Assembly: GCA_910591455.2 (NCBI GenBank)
Contig: OU342804.1
Span: 13,548,133-13,612,132, forward strand
DNA length: 64,000 nucleotides
Direction: 5' to 3'
DNA from: Pholis gunnellus
Lineage: Eukaryota; Chordata; Actinopteri; Perciformes; Pholidae
Within the stretch, counting starts at the first letter, position 1. Each line of letters opens with the position of its first letter. Of this stretch, positions 36,641-49,738 are shown piece by piece. The notes below the pieces were generated by a model. The model was not told where the DNA came from. It made no database searches and saw only the letters and a list, made by a program, of their open reading frames with translations. Both the position numbers and the translations under genes were made by a program.

Positions 36641-39559
36641 AGAAATAAGCAAACAGTGCTCAACAAAGATCCAAATGTTGTGGTGATTTAACAATTACAT
36701 AGTTGTATAAACTATAAAACATATGTACTATGCTGATATAATATGAAAGCTCTCTGATTGTTTGAGGCCTGTCACTGGAACTGCTCAACAGTAGCCACTG
36801 GCAGTCATCCAATGTTACGCACTTCCACTTGGCCTGAACTACTAAAACACCATCCACAAACTCTGCAGAAAACAACACTGACCACAAAAATAATTACTTA
36901 TCGTTCATTGATTCATATTCCTGCAAGCAAACCATTTTTGTAGGCAGTTTTTTAAAAAGGCAGTGTGGTAAGGACTTGAAAAAGGACATGGGAGGAAACT
37001 TTGCTACATACAGTATATGCTAAATCCACACTACATTTGCAATATTTCTGGGGGATGGACAGTGTTTTTTGAGGAGCATTTTTGCTTATGGCTTGTAGCA
37101 GTAACGGAAATTAGAGGAGAGAGCAAAAGAAAATATGAATTAGCCAGAAGGAGGTTTCATCTCAACAGCTCATATCTGTTGCGTCAGACTGAGCGGTCAC
37201 TAATGAATAGTCTCTGGAGAAGACAAATTAGCCTGTTTATTAATGTATTCAGCTTCTCAGTGATAGACAGGACGGTGAAACTGCCCCAGAGTGTAGTGTC
37301 CAATATGTCATACAGCAAGAGTGAGGAAGATAAATGGTCTTCTGTGACCCCCCCCCCCCCCCCCCCTAAAAAACAGAATTCTGATTTAGAGGTGGCCTTC
37401 TTCTAATGTCCACAGTCAAGGGCCTTGGTCATTTTAGCCTTCACCGAAATGGATTGAATGTTGAAAGGCTGGTTTTGCAAATGGTACGTCGTCGCATATT
37501 AGAAACTGAGAGTCTGACAGACCAGAAACTGGAATAAAGAGCTCTCGTACTGCTGGAGTTTAACTGAAAGAAATTGCAGCTTCTAAATATTGCTCTGGAT
37601 ACAGAATAAATAAAAAAGATTGAGAAAGAAGAAACAGTGACGGGGTCATATCTCATACAGTTTTTGTAGAGCACAGTACCATTTCTGCTTTTGTGTAATT
37701 TAAATGACAAAACACCTCAACGGTGTCATCTGTGTTAACAGAGCTGTAAAATGTATCTCATTTGTCCCTGTGAGGTTTTTTACATAGGCACTATTTACTG
37801 TCATGCATCCCCACAATCACAGCTGACGAGAATCAATTCTTTCTGCCCTAGATGAGATCTTAATGTGCTTAGAAAGGTGTGCTAGAAGCTGCAAGACAAG
37901 AGCCCGATCGAAGAAAAGCCAGGAAAACTGTGTCTAATTGTAAATCTTTTCATTCTGCTTCTTTGGTCACAAGAAAGGGTTAGATGTCGGTAACAATGCT
38001 GGGAGAGACACAGACAAACTAATCAGCCAGTAAAAAATAAAGCAGGTTAGGAGGAAGATACAGTATAGATGGTGCTGCTAAATAATCATAGACAGGTAAC
38101 AGGAAACGTAATACATGTGGATGAGATGCTGATTGATGATACAGATTAAAAATATTGATTTTCTCGAGTTACGAAAAAAAAATGACAAAAGTAATAAACA
38201 TCATCACAAACGGTACTTTATGACCGTAAATATAATCAATATCCGTGAACAGTAAAGATTTAATACTCCACTGCCAAGATAAATAATATGTCTTACAGTA
38301 TATATAACATAATAACAGTAATTGGAAGTTATCATTTAGCTTTTTAGCATTTTGTTTTGTCACAAAAAACTATAAAAAATATGTATTACACAGTTTTCCA
38401 AAAGTACATACAATTCCAGTATTTCATAGCACAAACTCATGTTTTTAAAAAAATTTAAATTCCTGACATTGATATTATTGCAGCATGAAAAAAAATCCTC
38501 TAAACACATTTTTGTTGAACAGGAAGAACTGGAGACGTTGGTCCTGGCTGGACATAATTATGATGGAGTGGGACTGACTGAGCTGTGTAGATTCAATCAA
38601 CGGCGGGCATGGAAATGACCCGCCTGGGCCTGACCAGGAGTGTGAGATTGGTAATACACCATATGAGAGTGGTCCCAGAGGGAGGATGCATCTTTAGGAG
38701 CACACAATTGAATCCACTGTCGGACGAGGTGGGAAACTCATTATACTTGATACTTACAGGTGGAAAGATGCACTAGTTTTGGAGAAAAATGTTATTGCAA
38801 AACTGCACCTTCATGTATGAATTTCATGTGAGTTTGAATTTTCTTAATTTGGATTCATGTGAATCCATTGTGACTACCTTAAAACATCCCAGTCACTAAA
38901 ACAGACACGGAGTATCTGGAAACTTCATTATAAAATGAAGAGTGGCGTGATTGATGTTACTGACCTGTATGTGACTGCAGCTTTCATGACGTAACTATAT
39001 CCTTTTAGCCGTTGCTCAGTTGATATCTTGGGTTAATGACGTCTGTACATTTGGCCAGGATTGTTATGTCCCTGTGATTCAATTCAGTGTGTGTGTTACC
39101 ATCAAACCAACTCTCCAGGGAAAAGGATGGAGAGGACAAAGCCCATCTGTCATCCACGGTGCCCAAGAGACCCTCATCATCGCAGAGAGCTCATCCTGGG
39201 GGGCTGGGTTCAGATGGCAAAGTGACTGATTGCCGTGTGTCTGTCTGGACTGGCTGCTAATGATGCAGGGCAGAGATAATCAGCTCACCACAGGCATCGT
39301 GGCTGGTAGTTGCTTCAAAATAAGTGAAACAGATTGGATGGGAAGCTGCATTTCCCACATGGAAATCTAACCATCCATCAATTAGTTGTAAGCAAATACA
39401 CTAAGGCCGAAAGGGATAATTTGTTATTGGTGAAGGTATATTCACGTAGACGCTATCCATCCCGTGGCTGACTTGCATATTCCACAAGATACTGTGATCT
39501 TGACTTGTGAGATTCTTTTTCTGGCAAAGAATTAGATGAGAAAATGTTTTCTGTTAAAT

Positions 39560-39840
39560 AAAGCTACAACCAGCAGTCAGTTATCTGAATAACTTAGCAC
39601 AAAAACTGGAAACAGCTATAGCCTGACTTCGTCAAATGGTAACAAAATAAGTCTCAGAGCAAATCTTCATAACTCCCCATAAAACGCTGAATTGTTGTTT
39701 TTACACTTGTTAGCTAGGTGTTTCCCCCTGGTCCTGACTTTGTGCTACATTAAGCTAACAAGCTAGCTGTAGCTTCATATTAATATATACTTTTTAACTT
39801 CTGTTATCTCCACAGTGTGTATTTTTCAAAATAGACTAAT
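39560..39840. repeat. Third copy of the AGCTTAGC palindromic repeat
   Basis: Words ccagcagtcagttatctgaa, taacttagcacaaaaactgg and aagctaacaagctagctgta parallel those at 20515-20765. Edges are approximate and the copy is diverged. Confidence 0.5.
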
Positions 39841-42785
39841 ATACAGTTCTGCAATACCCACTGTTATTTAGTTATTTAATGCATCTCAGATGTTTAAAAG
39901 AATAGAATATGCTTTTTTGCCTTCTGGCAGGGTTATGATAATTGATACTGTTCAGATTACATTCTGATGTTGGCACGAAGTCACAAGAAAATAAGTTGCA
40001 TGTCTTATGCCCTTGAGTTTTAAGTAGACATTTGTGACACCTAATGTAATATGAGGGTAATTCATTTCTTCAATGTTGCATTTTACTGCTCCCATTCCCT
40101 TTTGTTTGTCTAATCTGAAGACATTTGTTTGCTATAAAATGTGACAGATGACTTTTCATCCGCAGTTTAATATCACGTTATGTGATGATATGAATGAAAG
40201 AGCCTTTCCTTGGCATTAAACCAGTGAGGGAGGTTAAGGCGACGTCCTTGGCTCGATGTATGTTAAAATCCCAGCACTGCATAACTTAGTCTGGACTGCT
40301 AATCGTAGAATGAATTACGTCCCTGTTCATTTACAACATGGTTGATGTGGAAGGCCTCTGGCTAAAAAGAACCTTAGCAATTATCGTATTTATCGTTGGG
40401 TACAGTAGGCTAACGGGATGAAACTGTAAACCAATTCATTCTGCAATACAGAAAGTACAACAAAAGTAAAAATCTTAAATCTGCTCCGCTCGACTTTAGA
40501 GAGAAATTTGACCTGTCAGAAAGGTGTGTCTTTTCAGGTGTGACTACATCTAATCTCTCGGCTGTTGCCCTGGTGAGGACTACAGAGAGGTTACAGACTG
40601 GTCCACAGGTAGAGGTAAATTGGATGTGTCACAGTTCGCAACAGTTCGCAAGATTCCAGATGGCATGTTGCTCCCCTTGAGACCCTCTCCTTCTTCAAGT
40701 CTCCACTGTGATCAGAATCATTGGTGGTGGCTGCTATCTGCCACACACTGCTTCTCAGCACAACCACCATATGTCTCCCCCCACCTTTGCTCATTGTGTG
40801 ATATCCCTCTCTATGCTCCACACCGGCCCATACACCGGCCAAAATCTTAGAAACCATCCAGATTGCCTCGCTCCCCAGTCACAATTCCCCTGGATTAGTT
40901 GGGTTGATTAGCTAATTTGAGCTCAGTCACAAAGCTGACCTTTTAAAGCAAACTGTCATACATTTGTTGAAAAAGTCTCTTTCAGGGAAGCAGTTACAAT
41001 GATTCTAACTAATCCCCCCCACAACACATACATGACACTAGATCATATTAACAGTAGTAAACAATACTAAAAGTGTAGAAATTACAATAAAGAGGAGGTT
41101 GGGGTGGTGGAAGGAGTACACGTTTACACATTCACTAACCCTAACCCGAACCCTTCATTTACAAAATCACAAATCAGGGTACACGTGAAGTTTTAAGATA
41201 CAGTTTCATAGTGACAGTACAAATTTGTAAAGAATATTGGCACAATAATACAACCTGGATGTATGTGACAGACATACCTAGTTCTGTGAAGAATGAAAAG
41301 ATAGCTTGAGAGAGAAATTCAAACTTGCCTCGTGTACTTTCAGATTCCTGGCCAATCACTGCGTGAAGTTGGCAAATTGGCAGATCATCTGTTTTGGAAA
41401 GTCGTGAAAATCAGGACGATTTAAACATCATCAGACAATCAGACACATTTTCTTTCTGGCTTAGTTTCATAATGTCAAAAGTTTCAGTGGACGTACTATA
41501 CACAGTGTTTTCATTTAGAGAAGCAAATTATTTATTCAAAGTTTAATCTCCGATTCGACTTTTGGTGCCTGAGCTAGTTGATACAGTAAGTGTATGCTTA
41601 ACTGTCAACACCTCAATCATAACTCTTGCCAGGACTGAGTTAAGTGCTACGCTCTGCCTGCATGTGCCTTCCATTTCAGGCCCGTTGCCCAGGGCCAGGC
41701 AGGGTATGATTTAGATGATATTTGTCCTCTTAGCTAATTGATTTAAGCTGGGCCTCTTTCCCCCATTGTCAGCCTGGCAGGGTCTCCCACTGGTCCTGTA
41801 AACTGTATTAGCATTAGGACGGATAGATTGGCCACGGTGCACTCATTTACGAGACCCCTTCCACCGGCCCATTTTGCCTCTTGCCAGAGCAGCAGTGCCC
41901 CAGAAAGTAATAAGACTTTGGCTTGAATGTGATTAGGCAGCAGTTTACTTGGTTAGACCATATGAGGAACAACAGATCCCACTGAACAGCGATGCTCCAC
42001 AGATAACCCTTATCCAATTAGATTGGCACAACACAGACCATTTATCCATTACCCTGTAAAACTGAAAAATAGATGACTCTACAAAATATAAGGACTGCCA
42101 TCAAATATTTTTCTTTGCATCCTCTTGGGCTGTGATATTGACAGTACACAATAAAGTCCTTCTTTAACCTGCCTCTTTCCACACTTTTACTTTATATATC
42201 AATGTGTGTAATGGCTTCAATCTGGATGAATGCTTGGCATTTCATTATAGAGATAGGAAGGCATGAGCATTTGACTATCCTGATCTATAGCTATAAAACC
42301 AGCACACAGCATCATTGATGAGATGTATATTATTAAAGTTGATAGTGTTGTAGATGTTGTTTCTCTCGTTGTTCCTGCACTTAATGCCTCCACACTGACT
42401 ACGATGGAAGCTTGATAATGATCATCAAAAGCTTATCGGTGTGAAGCATCTGTTACATTTTCATATAATATGATTTTGAATACAAAGTGTCACGCCTGCA
42501 GACTTCTCCTTCAAAACTGACTCCATCTATGGCTTCTACTTTTTTACTGATGAAGTGAAAAGACTGTTAAGACACTTCTGTCGGTGCCACTGCAGTTCAA
42601 GGTGATATTTGCTCTTTATTCAGTACTGTTTGAGAGTAATGGCCCTCTGTGGGCTCATTGGAGAAACACTTAAGTCGACTAAGACCCATGTAATTGACAA
42701 GTGCCTTTTTAATGTATTATGTTTTGGAAGACAATGTAAAAAACTACTGTATGTCTATTTAAAATACACTGTATACGTAATCTAT

Positions 42786-42793
42786 AATACACC
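42786..42793. repeat. Left 8-bp target-site duplication AATACACC
   Basis: Directly abuts CAGAGATGG at 42794 and is identical to 52988-52995. Confidence 0.85.
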
Positions 42794-43135
42794 CAGAGAT
42801 GGGCAAAAATACATCAAAATGTATTTTGATACAAAATACAAAATACCCCCAAATAAATGTATTACAACAAAATACAAAATACAAAATACTGGTGCCAGAA
42901 AATGTAACAAAATACATGTATTTTGTATTTAAAATATAGGAAATACTTTTTTCTGGATTTTCTGTTTTCTCACAATTTGGTATAGCAGAGCATTCAGGTT
43001 TATATAATGTACACAAAGCTCTGGTGAACTGCACAAAAAGGAAGAACAGTCACGGAATGTCAGTGTAACTAAGCAAAGCTATTACAAGACAACAACTTGA
43101 TTGATTATGTATATATATATTTGTATTAATGGGAC

Positions 43136-43654
43136 TTAACAGCCCATAAACTTTGGCGTTGTATCAACAAGAAAATATTCATCACATATGACATACAAGC
43201 TCCCAATCTCCCTCTTCTTAAATGATTCTGGCAGTCCCTTCAAAATCATTGCTACTAACAGCCCGTCACTCAATGTCTCACCTGCGTTTCTCAATGCTGT
43301 GATGGCGGTCTCTGTGCGTATAACATACTCCGTCACACTCTCACTGCTCGACTTTTGAAGCAAAGTCAGTTCTGTATACACACTAATTACGTGTGGCTTC
43401 CCTTTGCCAGCATAATAGTCTCTCAGAATCGTCAGTACTTTCCGCCCATCGTCTGCCGCTTCTCTCATTACTAGCGACAAACTTTTATCATCCAGAAACT
43501 GGATTAGCTCTGCGTATGCTTTGGCATTTTTCGTCTCGTAGGCTGCCGGTTCTTCATCCTCGGTGGGCTCATTTAAAATAGTATCCTTTAGCCCTTGCAA
43601 CCGAAGATGGCCCAAAAATTTCGTCTCCCACAGTTCATAATTTCGCCTACTCAT
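43136..43654 (-). pseudogene. Truncated Ty1/copia-type gag
   Basis: A 172-codon frame with features of the copia gag/UBN2 domain: NYELWETKFLGHLRLQGL near the start, LTILRDYYAGKG in the middle, ELTLLQKSSSESVTEYV and the hallmark MILKGLPESF near residue 140. It begins 116 bases downstream of the primer-binding site. It is cut off before the zinc knuckle, and no protease, integrase or reverse transcriptase follows, so this is a dead fragment of a retrotransposon. Confidence 0.8.
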
Positions 43655-43769
43655 GGTGCTAGCATAGTATGCGAACTCTCACTGGACACGCGGTACGTTG
43701 CGACTTTTCTCTCGGTGGTACTTCGCTGGATAATTTTCTCTGGGTGACCCTGGGTAGCTCTGGATAACT

Positions 43770-43783
43770 CTGGGCCCATAACC
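43770..43783 (-). other. Primer-binding site matching the anticodon arm of initiator tRNA-Met
   Basis: Minus-strand GGTTATGGGCCCAG lies immediately after the LTR end (…CTAACA). It is the exact complement of CTGGGCCCATAACC, the anticodon arm of vertebrate initiator tRNA-Met. Copia-like elements are known to prime from an internal cut of this tRNA. Confidence 0.75.
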
Positions 43784-44037
43784 TGTTAGCAGATGTAGAT
43801 TGTACAGCGATGCTGGCGTGTATACCCAGTGCTAACCCGAATGTAATTACGGAGGAATAAAACAACGTGGGGCATCACTTCTGTTCAGTGGAACTCTTTT
43901 TTCAAAGTAAAACTTTATTGACACATCACCTTCAGCACCTCTTATTGGCTGTTCTCTTTGTCCATCACACAGTATCTGAATTAACTCTATAAAGCCTGCA
44001 TATGACAATACAAATAGATAACATATAATTGAGAACA
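43784..44037 (-). repeat. 5' LTR of the copia-type element
   Basis: On the minus strand it starts TGTTCTCAATT and ends GCTAACA, with TGTT/AACA inverted ends, about 254 bp. An AATAAAG (minus, near 43920) could be the polyadenylation signal. No partner LTR is visible to the left, so the element is truncated. Confidence 0.65.
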
Positions 44038-44076
44038 CATTTCTACGTGCAATGCCTACCCTGTGAACATTGGTTC

Positions 44077-44270
44077 CAGTGGCGGCTGGTCAATAGGGGG
44101 CCATGGGGCCTGACCCCACCTTGAGCCCCAAAAAAAAAGAAGAAAAGAAAATCCTGTGTTTTTATTTTGAAGGGGATTTTGTATGCAGCCTGTCTGCTCA
44201 TCATCTCCGCTTGTGTGCACGGCTCAAAACGCGCAGCTAGTGGGGCTGGCCCCACCGAGGCGGGTCTATG
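44077..44270 (+). repeat. Fragment with CAGTGGCGGCTGG hAT-type terminus
   Basis: CAGTGGCGGCTGGTCAATAG is a terminal sequence I recognise from a widespread hAT family of fish and amphibians. The matching right terminus is absent, so it is a truncated copy. Confidence 0.5.
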
Positions 44271-44980
44271 AAGCAGTTTAGCCAATTGCTGATTAAAGCT
44301 TTAGCATGTCGAATAAAGTAATAAATAAGTCACAGTATAGCATATTGAATAAAGTCATAGTAGGCCTATATTATGTCAAAAAAAGTCATAGTAGTAAAAT
44401 GTAAATTGGGTAATAGAAAGACTTATTATTATTATTTGTCTTAATAACTATTAACCACCAAATACTTCAGTTCAAAACAGTTTTAAGGTCTTAAATCCAT
44501 CAACTGACTAATTCCCAAACTCAGGAGCAGGTGAGATTGGATGTTGCTATAGTTACCATCAAGTACACGGGATGCAATATATTAGCATTTGAATATGAAT
44601 TTGCAAACATAGACAGCTTAACAATGTTAAAAGGAGAATTTGTTGAGTTACTTGCAACAGCTTAAACTTTTGTTCTGACTTGTGACTCTGCAAAGCAATA
44701 GACACATTTTATTTGTAATATACAGTGTTATTTCATTACTGCTAACTGGTCATAATGTGTGGAGTTTTGTGAAAACTGTGCCATGGAAAACATAGTGAAC
44801 GCTGGACTAGCAAATAGTGAATTCATAAAAGAAGACATTATCTGCCCTTGAGAATAGAAAAGAATGCTGGATGGAACACGCACTGTTCTCTGACTCGAAT
44901 AAATTAGAATGTTGACGTGTCATCTTATGTATGAAGCCAGGTTAATATGCAAATTAAACTCAGTATCTTCCAAAACTTTA

Positions 44981-47900
44981 CAGAGGACAGCCGGACAGCT
45001 CTGAGGCTCTGAGGTAGGCCGCAGCATATTTTCAGAACTACCCCCTGGTAGTAGCTGGCTTCTCGGAGCCAATGCTGACGGTGAGTGTTTGAACTGGGGG
45101 GAAGACTCAGTCGCGCTCTTGAGTCCTGCCAATGATAGGTCACTGTGTGGCTTACTTCGCTGGGTGGGGCAAGCCGCAGGCTGCCGTCAGCAGAGTGTAA
45201 AGATGGTCGGCCAGTTTTCAGTGCTACCTGGGGGCAGGAAGTCTTTGTGCCAGTCTGCCTCAGAGCTCACTTCAAGCTTCCCGTGGGTCTGATGTAGGAT
45301 GCTGTGGTAAGATACTTGCACCAAACTCCTGTCGTGTAAACCAGTAGCATATCTGACCTGTAACTTTGGATTCAGAATAGACTTTGACTGCTACCACTTT
45401 TTGTTATTTGGCTCAGGATGTTTGGTGCCACCAGACTGATTTTAGGATTACCAAATCCCTCCTTGAATATCAAATTGTTCACATTGATTATTAACTTAGT
45501 AGAATAAAAAAGAGCTTAGCTTACAGGAGAGAAAGGGAAATGTAGACATCTTTATTTAAAAAATATAGTGAAATTAAATGTATTATAGTCGTCATTATAT
45601 ACATATGAAATTCAAGCTCTGCATTTAACCAATCCCTAGCATATTGGGAGCAGTGGGCTGGGTTTAGTGTCTTGCTCAGGTATACTTCGGCACAGGACAT
45701 GTAGCAGCCAAGGATGAAACCGCCGCCCTCGCGGTTACCGGACGACCCCCTCTACCCAATGAGCCACGGTATTTATAATCACACAGTTGTAGAAATGTTG
45801 TATAGTATGGAAAAAAAACAACTCCACAGAGGACAGCTGGATAGCTCTGAGGTAGGCTGCAGCATATTTTCAGAACTGCCCCCTGGTAGTAGCTGGCTTC
45901 TCGGAGCCAATGCTGACGGTGAGTGTTTGAACTGGGGGGAAGACTCAGTCGCGCTCTTGAGTCCTGCCAATGATAGGTCACTGTGTGGCTTACTTCGCTG
46001 GGTGGGGCAAGCCGCAGGCTGCCGTCAGCAGAGTGTAAAGATGGTCGGCCAGTTTTCAGTGCTACCTGGGGGCAGGAAGTCTTTGTGCCAGTCTGCCTCA
46101 GAGCTCACTTCAAGCTTCCCGTGGGTCTGATGTAGGATGCTGTGGTAAGATACTTGCACCAAACTCCTGTCGTGTAAACCAGTAGCATATCTGACCTGTA
46201 ACTTTGGATTCAGAATAGACTTTGACTGCTACCACTTTTTGTTATTTGGCTCAGGATGTTTGGTGCCACCAGACTGATTTTAGGATTACCAAATCCCTCC
46301 TTGAATATCAAATTGTTCACATTGATTATTAACTTAGTAGAATAAAAAAGAGCTTAGCTTACAGGAGAGAAAGGGAAATGTAGACATCTTTATTTAAAAA
46401 ATATAGTGAAATTAAATGTATTATAGTCGTCATTATATACATATGAAATTCAAGCTCTGCATTTAACCAATCCCTAGCATATTGGGAGCAGTGGGCTGGG
46501 TTTAGTGTCTTGCTCAGGTATACTTCGGCACAGGACATGTAGCAGCCAAGGATGAAACCGCCGCCCTCGCGGTTACCGGACGACCCCCTCTACCCAATGA
46601 GCCACGGTATTTATAATCACACAGTTGTAGAAATGTTGTATAGTATGGAAAAAAAACAACTCCACAGAGGACAGCTGGATAGCTCTGAGGTAGGCTGCAG
46701 CATATTTTCAGAACTGCCCCCTGGTAGTAGCTGGCTTCTCGGAGCCAATGCTGACGGTGAGTGTTTGAACTGGGGGGAAGACTCAGTCGCGCTCTTGAGT
46801 CCTGCCAATGATAGGTCACTGTGTGGCTTACTTCGCTGGGTGGGGCAAGCCGCAGGCTGCCGTCAGCAGAGTGTAAAGATGGTCGGCCAGTTTTCAGTGC
46901 TACCTGGGGGCAGGAAGTCTTTGTGCCAGTCTGCCTCAGAGCTCACTTCAAGCTTCCCGTGGGTCTGATGTAGGATGCTGTGGTAAGATACTTGCACCAA
47001 ACTCCTGTCGTGTAAACCAGTAGCATATCTGACCTGTAACTTTGGATTCAGAATAGACTTTGACTGCTACCACTTTTTGTTATTTGGCTCAGGATGTTTG
47101 GTGCCACCAGACTGATTTTAGGATTACCAAATCCCTCCTTGAATATCAAATTGTTCACATTGATTATTAACTTAGTAGAATAAAAAAGAGCTTAGCTTAC
47201 AGGAGAGAAAGGGAAATGTAGACATCTTTATTTAAAAAATATAGTGAAATTAAATGTATTATAGTCGTCATTATATACATATGAAATTCAAGCTCTGCAT
47301 TTAACCAATCCCTAGCATATTGGGAGCAGTGGGCTGGGTTTAGTGTCTTGCTCAGGTATACTTCGGCACAGGACATGTAGCAGCCAAGGATGAAACCGCC
47401 GCCCTCGCGGTTACCGGACGACCTCCTCTACCCAATGAGCCACGGTATTTATAATCACACAGTTGTAGAAATGTTGTATAGTATGGAAAAAAAACAACTC
47501 CACAGAGGACAGCTGGATAGCTCTGAGGTAGGCTGCAGCATATTTTCAGAACTGCCCCCTGGTAGTAGCTGGCTTCTCGGAGCCAATGCTGACGGTGAGT
47601 GTTTGAACTGGGGGGAAGACTCAGTCGCGCTCTTGAGTCCTGCCAATGATAGGTCACTGTGTGGCTTACTTCGCTGGGTGGGGCAAGCCGCAGGCTGCCG
47701 TCAGCAGAGTGTAAAGATGGTCGGCCAGTTTTCAGTGCTACCTGGGGGCAGGAAGTCTTTGTGCCAGTCTGCCTCAGAGCTCACTTCAAGCTTCCCGTGG
47801 GTCTGATGTAGGATGCTGTGGTAAGATACTTGCACCAAACTCCTGTCGTGTAAACCAGTAGCATATCTGACCTGTAACTTTGGATTCAGAATAGACTTTG

Positions 47901-48105
47901 ACTGCTACCACTTTTTGTTATTTGGCTCAGGATGTTTGGTGCCACCAGACTGATTTTAGGATTACCAAATCCCTCCTTGAATATCAAATTGTTCACATTG
48001 ATTATTAACTTAGTAGAATAAAAAAGAGCTTAGCTTACAGGAGAGAAAGGGAAATGTAGACATCTTTATTTAAAAAATATAGTGAAATTAAATGTATTAT
48101 AGTCG

Positions 48106-48113
<8 letters not shown>
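44981..48113. repeat. 838-bp tandem repeat, about 3.7 copies
   Basis: Copies start at 44981 (846 bp, with an extra 8-bp ctctgagg), 45827, 46665 and 47503 (partial, about 611 bp). Copies two to four appear almost identical; one clear difference is c versus t at 47422. The unit contains a segment (tgctcaggtatacttcgg ... ctacccaatgagccacgg) resembling a phrase dispersed in many fish genomes. The array ends in (ATT)n then (TA)n at 48107-48154. Open frames of 138 codons repeat with it but have no domain signature. Confidence 0.95.
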
Positions 48114-48151
<38 letters not shown>

Positions 48152-48309
48152 TATTGAATTGCCTGTGAGGGTGACAAAAATAAGATGTTATTTACTGCTT
48201 TTTCTCGTGTTGGAATAATGTTAAATATTTAACTGCAAGGTAGTAATGTGTGTTTGATACCTTAATTTGTTTGCATTAAATCATACTGGGAAGTTTGCTG
48301 AAATTGATT

Positions 48310-48975
48310 GGATGGCCCTACCTTGAACAGACGGCAGAGCAGAGCCTTGAGCCTTGACTGCGAAGCCTTGTGCCTTGACGCTGGAGCCTGAGTGTAGACG
48401 GCGAAGCCTTGAGCCTAGACGGCGGCCGCTTGAGCCTTGACGCCGGGAGCTTTGCCTTCATGGCTCCGCCGAGCCTGCTCGGCGGAGCAGCTCCACCAAT
48501 CCGACAGGTTCCGCCGAGCATCAGGCTCGGCGGAGCGGCACCGCCGATCCGACAGTACCCGCGAGCGTCCGACGAGCGGCTCTGCTGATCCGACAGGTTC
48601 TGCCGAGCGTTAGCCTCGGCGGAGCAGCACCGCCGATCCGACAGTCTCCTGAGACTGTCGGCTCGGTGGAGCTTGTCGGCATTGGCGGAGCCTGTCGGCA
48701 TCGGAGGAGCCTGTCGGCATCGGCGGAGTTTGTCGGATTCGGCGGAGTTTGTTGGCATTGGCAGAGGCCTGTCGGTTCAGTGGAGCTTGTGTGCCAGGCG
48801 GAGCTTGTGGCTCAGCGGAGCTTGTCGGCATGCCTGTCGGACTAGACGGCGGAGCGGAGCCCGTCGAGCCTGTCTGCACTTGACGGCGGAGCGGGGCAGG
48901 GTGGGGCGGAGCGAGATGGGGCGGGGCGGAGCCTGTCGGCAGTTGACGGCGGAGCGAGCCTTGACTTGACGGCGA
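48310..48975. repeat. GC-rich minisatellite built from GGCGGAGC and TGTCGGCAT words
   Basis: Irregular tandem words such as gcggagcctgtcggcatcgg (48680-48740) and inverted counterparts such as ccgccgatccgacag (48541-48556) and ctccaccaatccgacaggtt. Strongly CpG-rich against an AT-rich background. No protein-coding signature beyond frames produced by the repeat. Confidence 0.8.
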
Positions 48976-49076
48976 ATGGTTTACACATGTGCTGTGTTGT
49001 GCTTTTTAGAGTGTATATTGCTCTTCTAATTGTGATATGTAGAAGTGCTTGACGTGTTAAAACCTGGCCACAGCTC

Positions 49077-49079
<3 letters not shown>

Positions 49080-49114
<35 letters not shown>
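49080..49114. repeat. TA dinucleotide repeat
   Basis: About 17 uninterrupted at units. Confidence 0.95.
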
Positions 49115-49117
<3 letters not shown>

Positions 49118-49738
49118 GCCAGGCGAAGTGGGGGTAGGAAGGTTTTTGTACTGTCACTTTAAGAACCGTGAAGCGTGAGCTACGCGAGAGGACTGAGTTC
49201 ACGCGACATGTGTAAATAAAGAGCGGGAATCAGAGGCTGCTGAGGACTGAGCTGATTAGAAATACCTGAACTACGGGTCAGCATAAGTTACGAATAAATG
49301 CAGAATCACCTTGAAATTGGGGTTAACTGTTTGTTGTTAACTGGTGTTAAGTTGTACGCATCTGGTGTTGAGTTGTGTACATCTGCCTCGTTTAGAGGGG
49401 AGACGGAAGCTGCCGTCAGTTCCATGGGTGTGGATCAGAGCGCACAGGTCGATTGCTGATGAGGGAGTGAGGGAGTGATAAATTGTGTTCCTGTGTAAAT
49501 GAATGTTATCTGCATATCTTGGAGAGTTGAACAGCATGGCCCAGATGCCGAGGTTCTTTGTTTCTGTTTGGCAGGAGGAAGCCACTACTGTTGTGTTTTA
49601 TATGTAGCTATATGTATATCGTAACCTTAAATTCAGTAAAAAGCAATGGTTTAGGTTTGCTGTAAATTGTAAAGTGCCTTAAAATCTGACTAATTAACGC
49701 TGTACTCTGTGAGTGCAGTCGGGGGGAAATAAAAGACC

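Larger units (their letters stand above)
33541..42785. other. Gene-poor spacer between chrnb4 and the hAT insertion
   Basis: No exon is supported on either strand. Homopolymer runs occur at 33579-33593 (G) and 37348-37366 (C). Decayed repeats are listed separately. The stretches 33940-34300 and 41640-41960 are complex, repeat-free and contain several TAATTR-type homeodomain words, so they are the best guesses for distal regulatory DNA. Confidence 0.4.

Noticed and set aside
37017..37406. 129-codon frame ending in a proline run
   Set aside because: The prolines come from a poly-C tract; no other protein feature.
45714..47806. Three copies of a 138-codon open frame (plus) with 101-codon antisense frames
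   Set aside because: They are spaced exactly 838 bp and are by-products of the tandem array. No domain, signal peptide or splice logic, and they run through a dispersed repeat phrase.
44981..48113. CRISPR-like direct repeats
   Set aside because: Unit of 838 bp, no spacers and a vertebrate genome; this is satellite-type tandem DNA.
48318..48969. Open frames of 146, 89 and 98 codons in the GC-rich block
   Set aside because: Repetitive peptide words follow from the minisatellite; low-stop GC-rich DNA opens frames on both strands.
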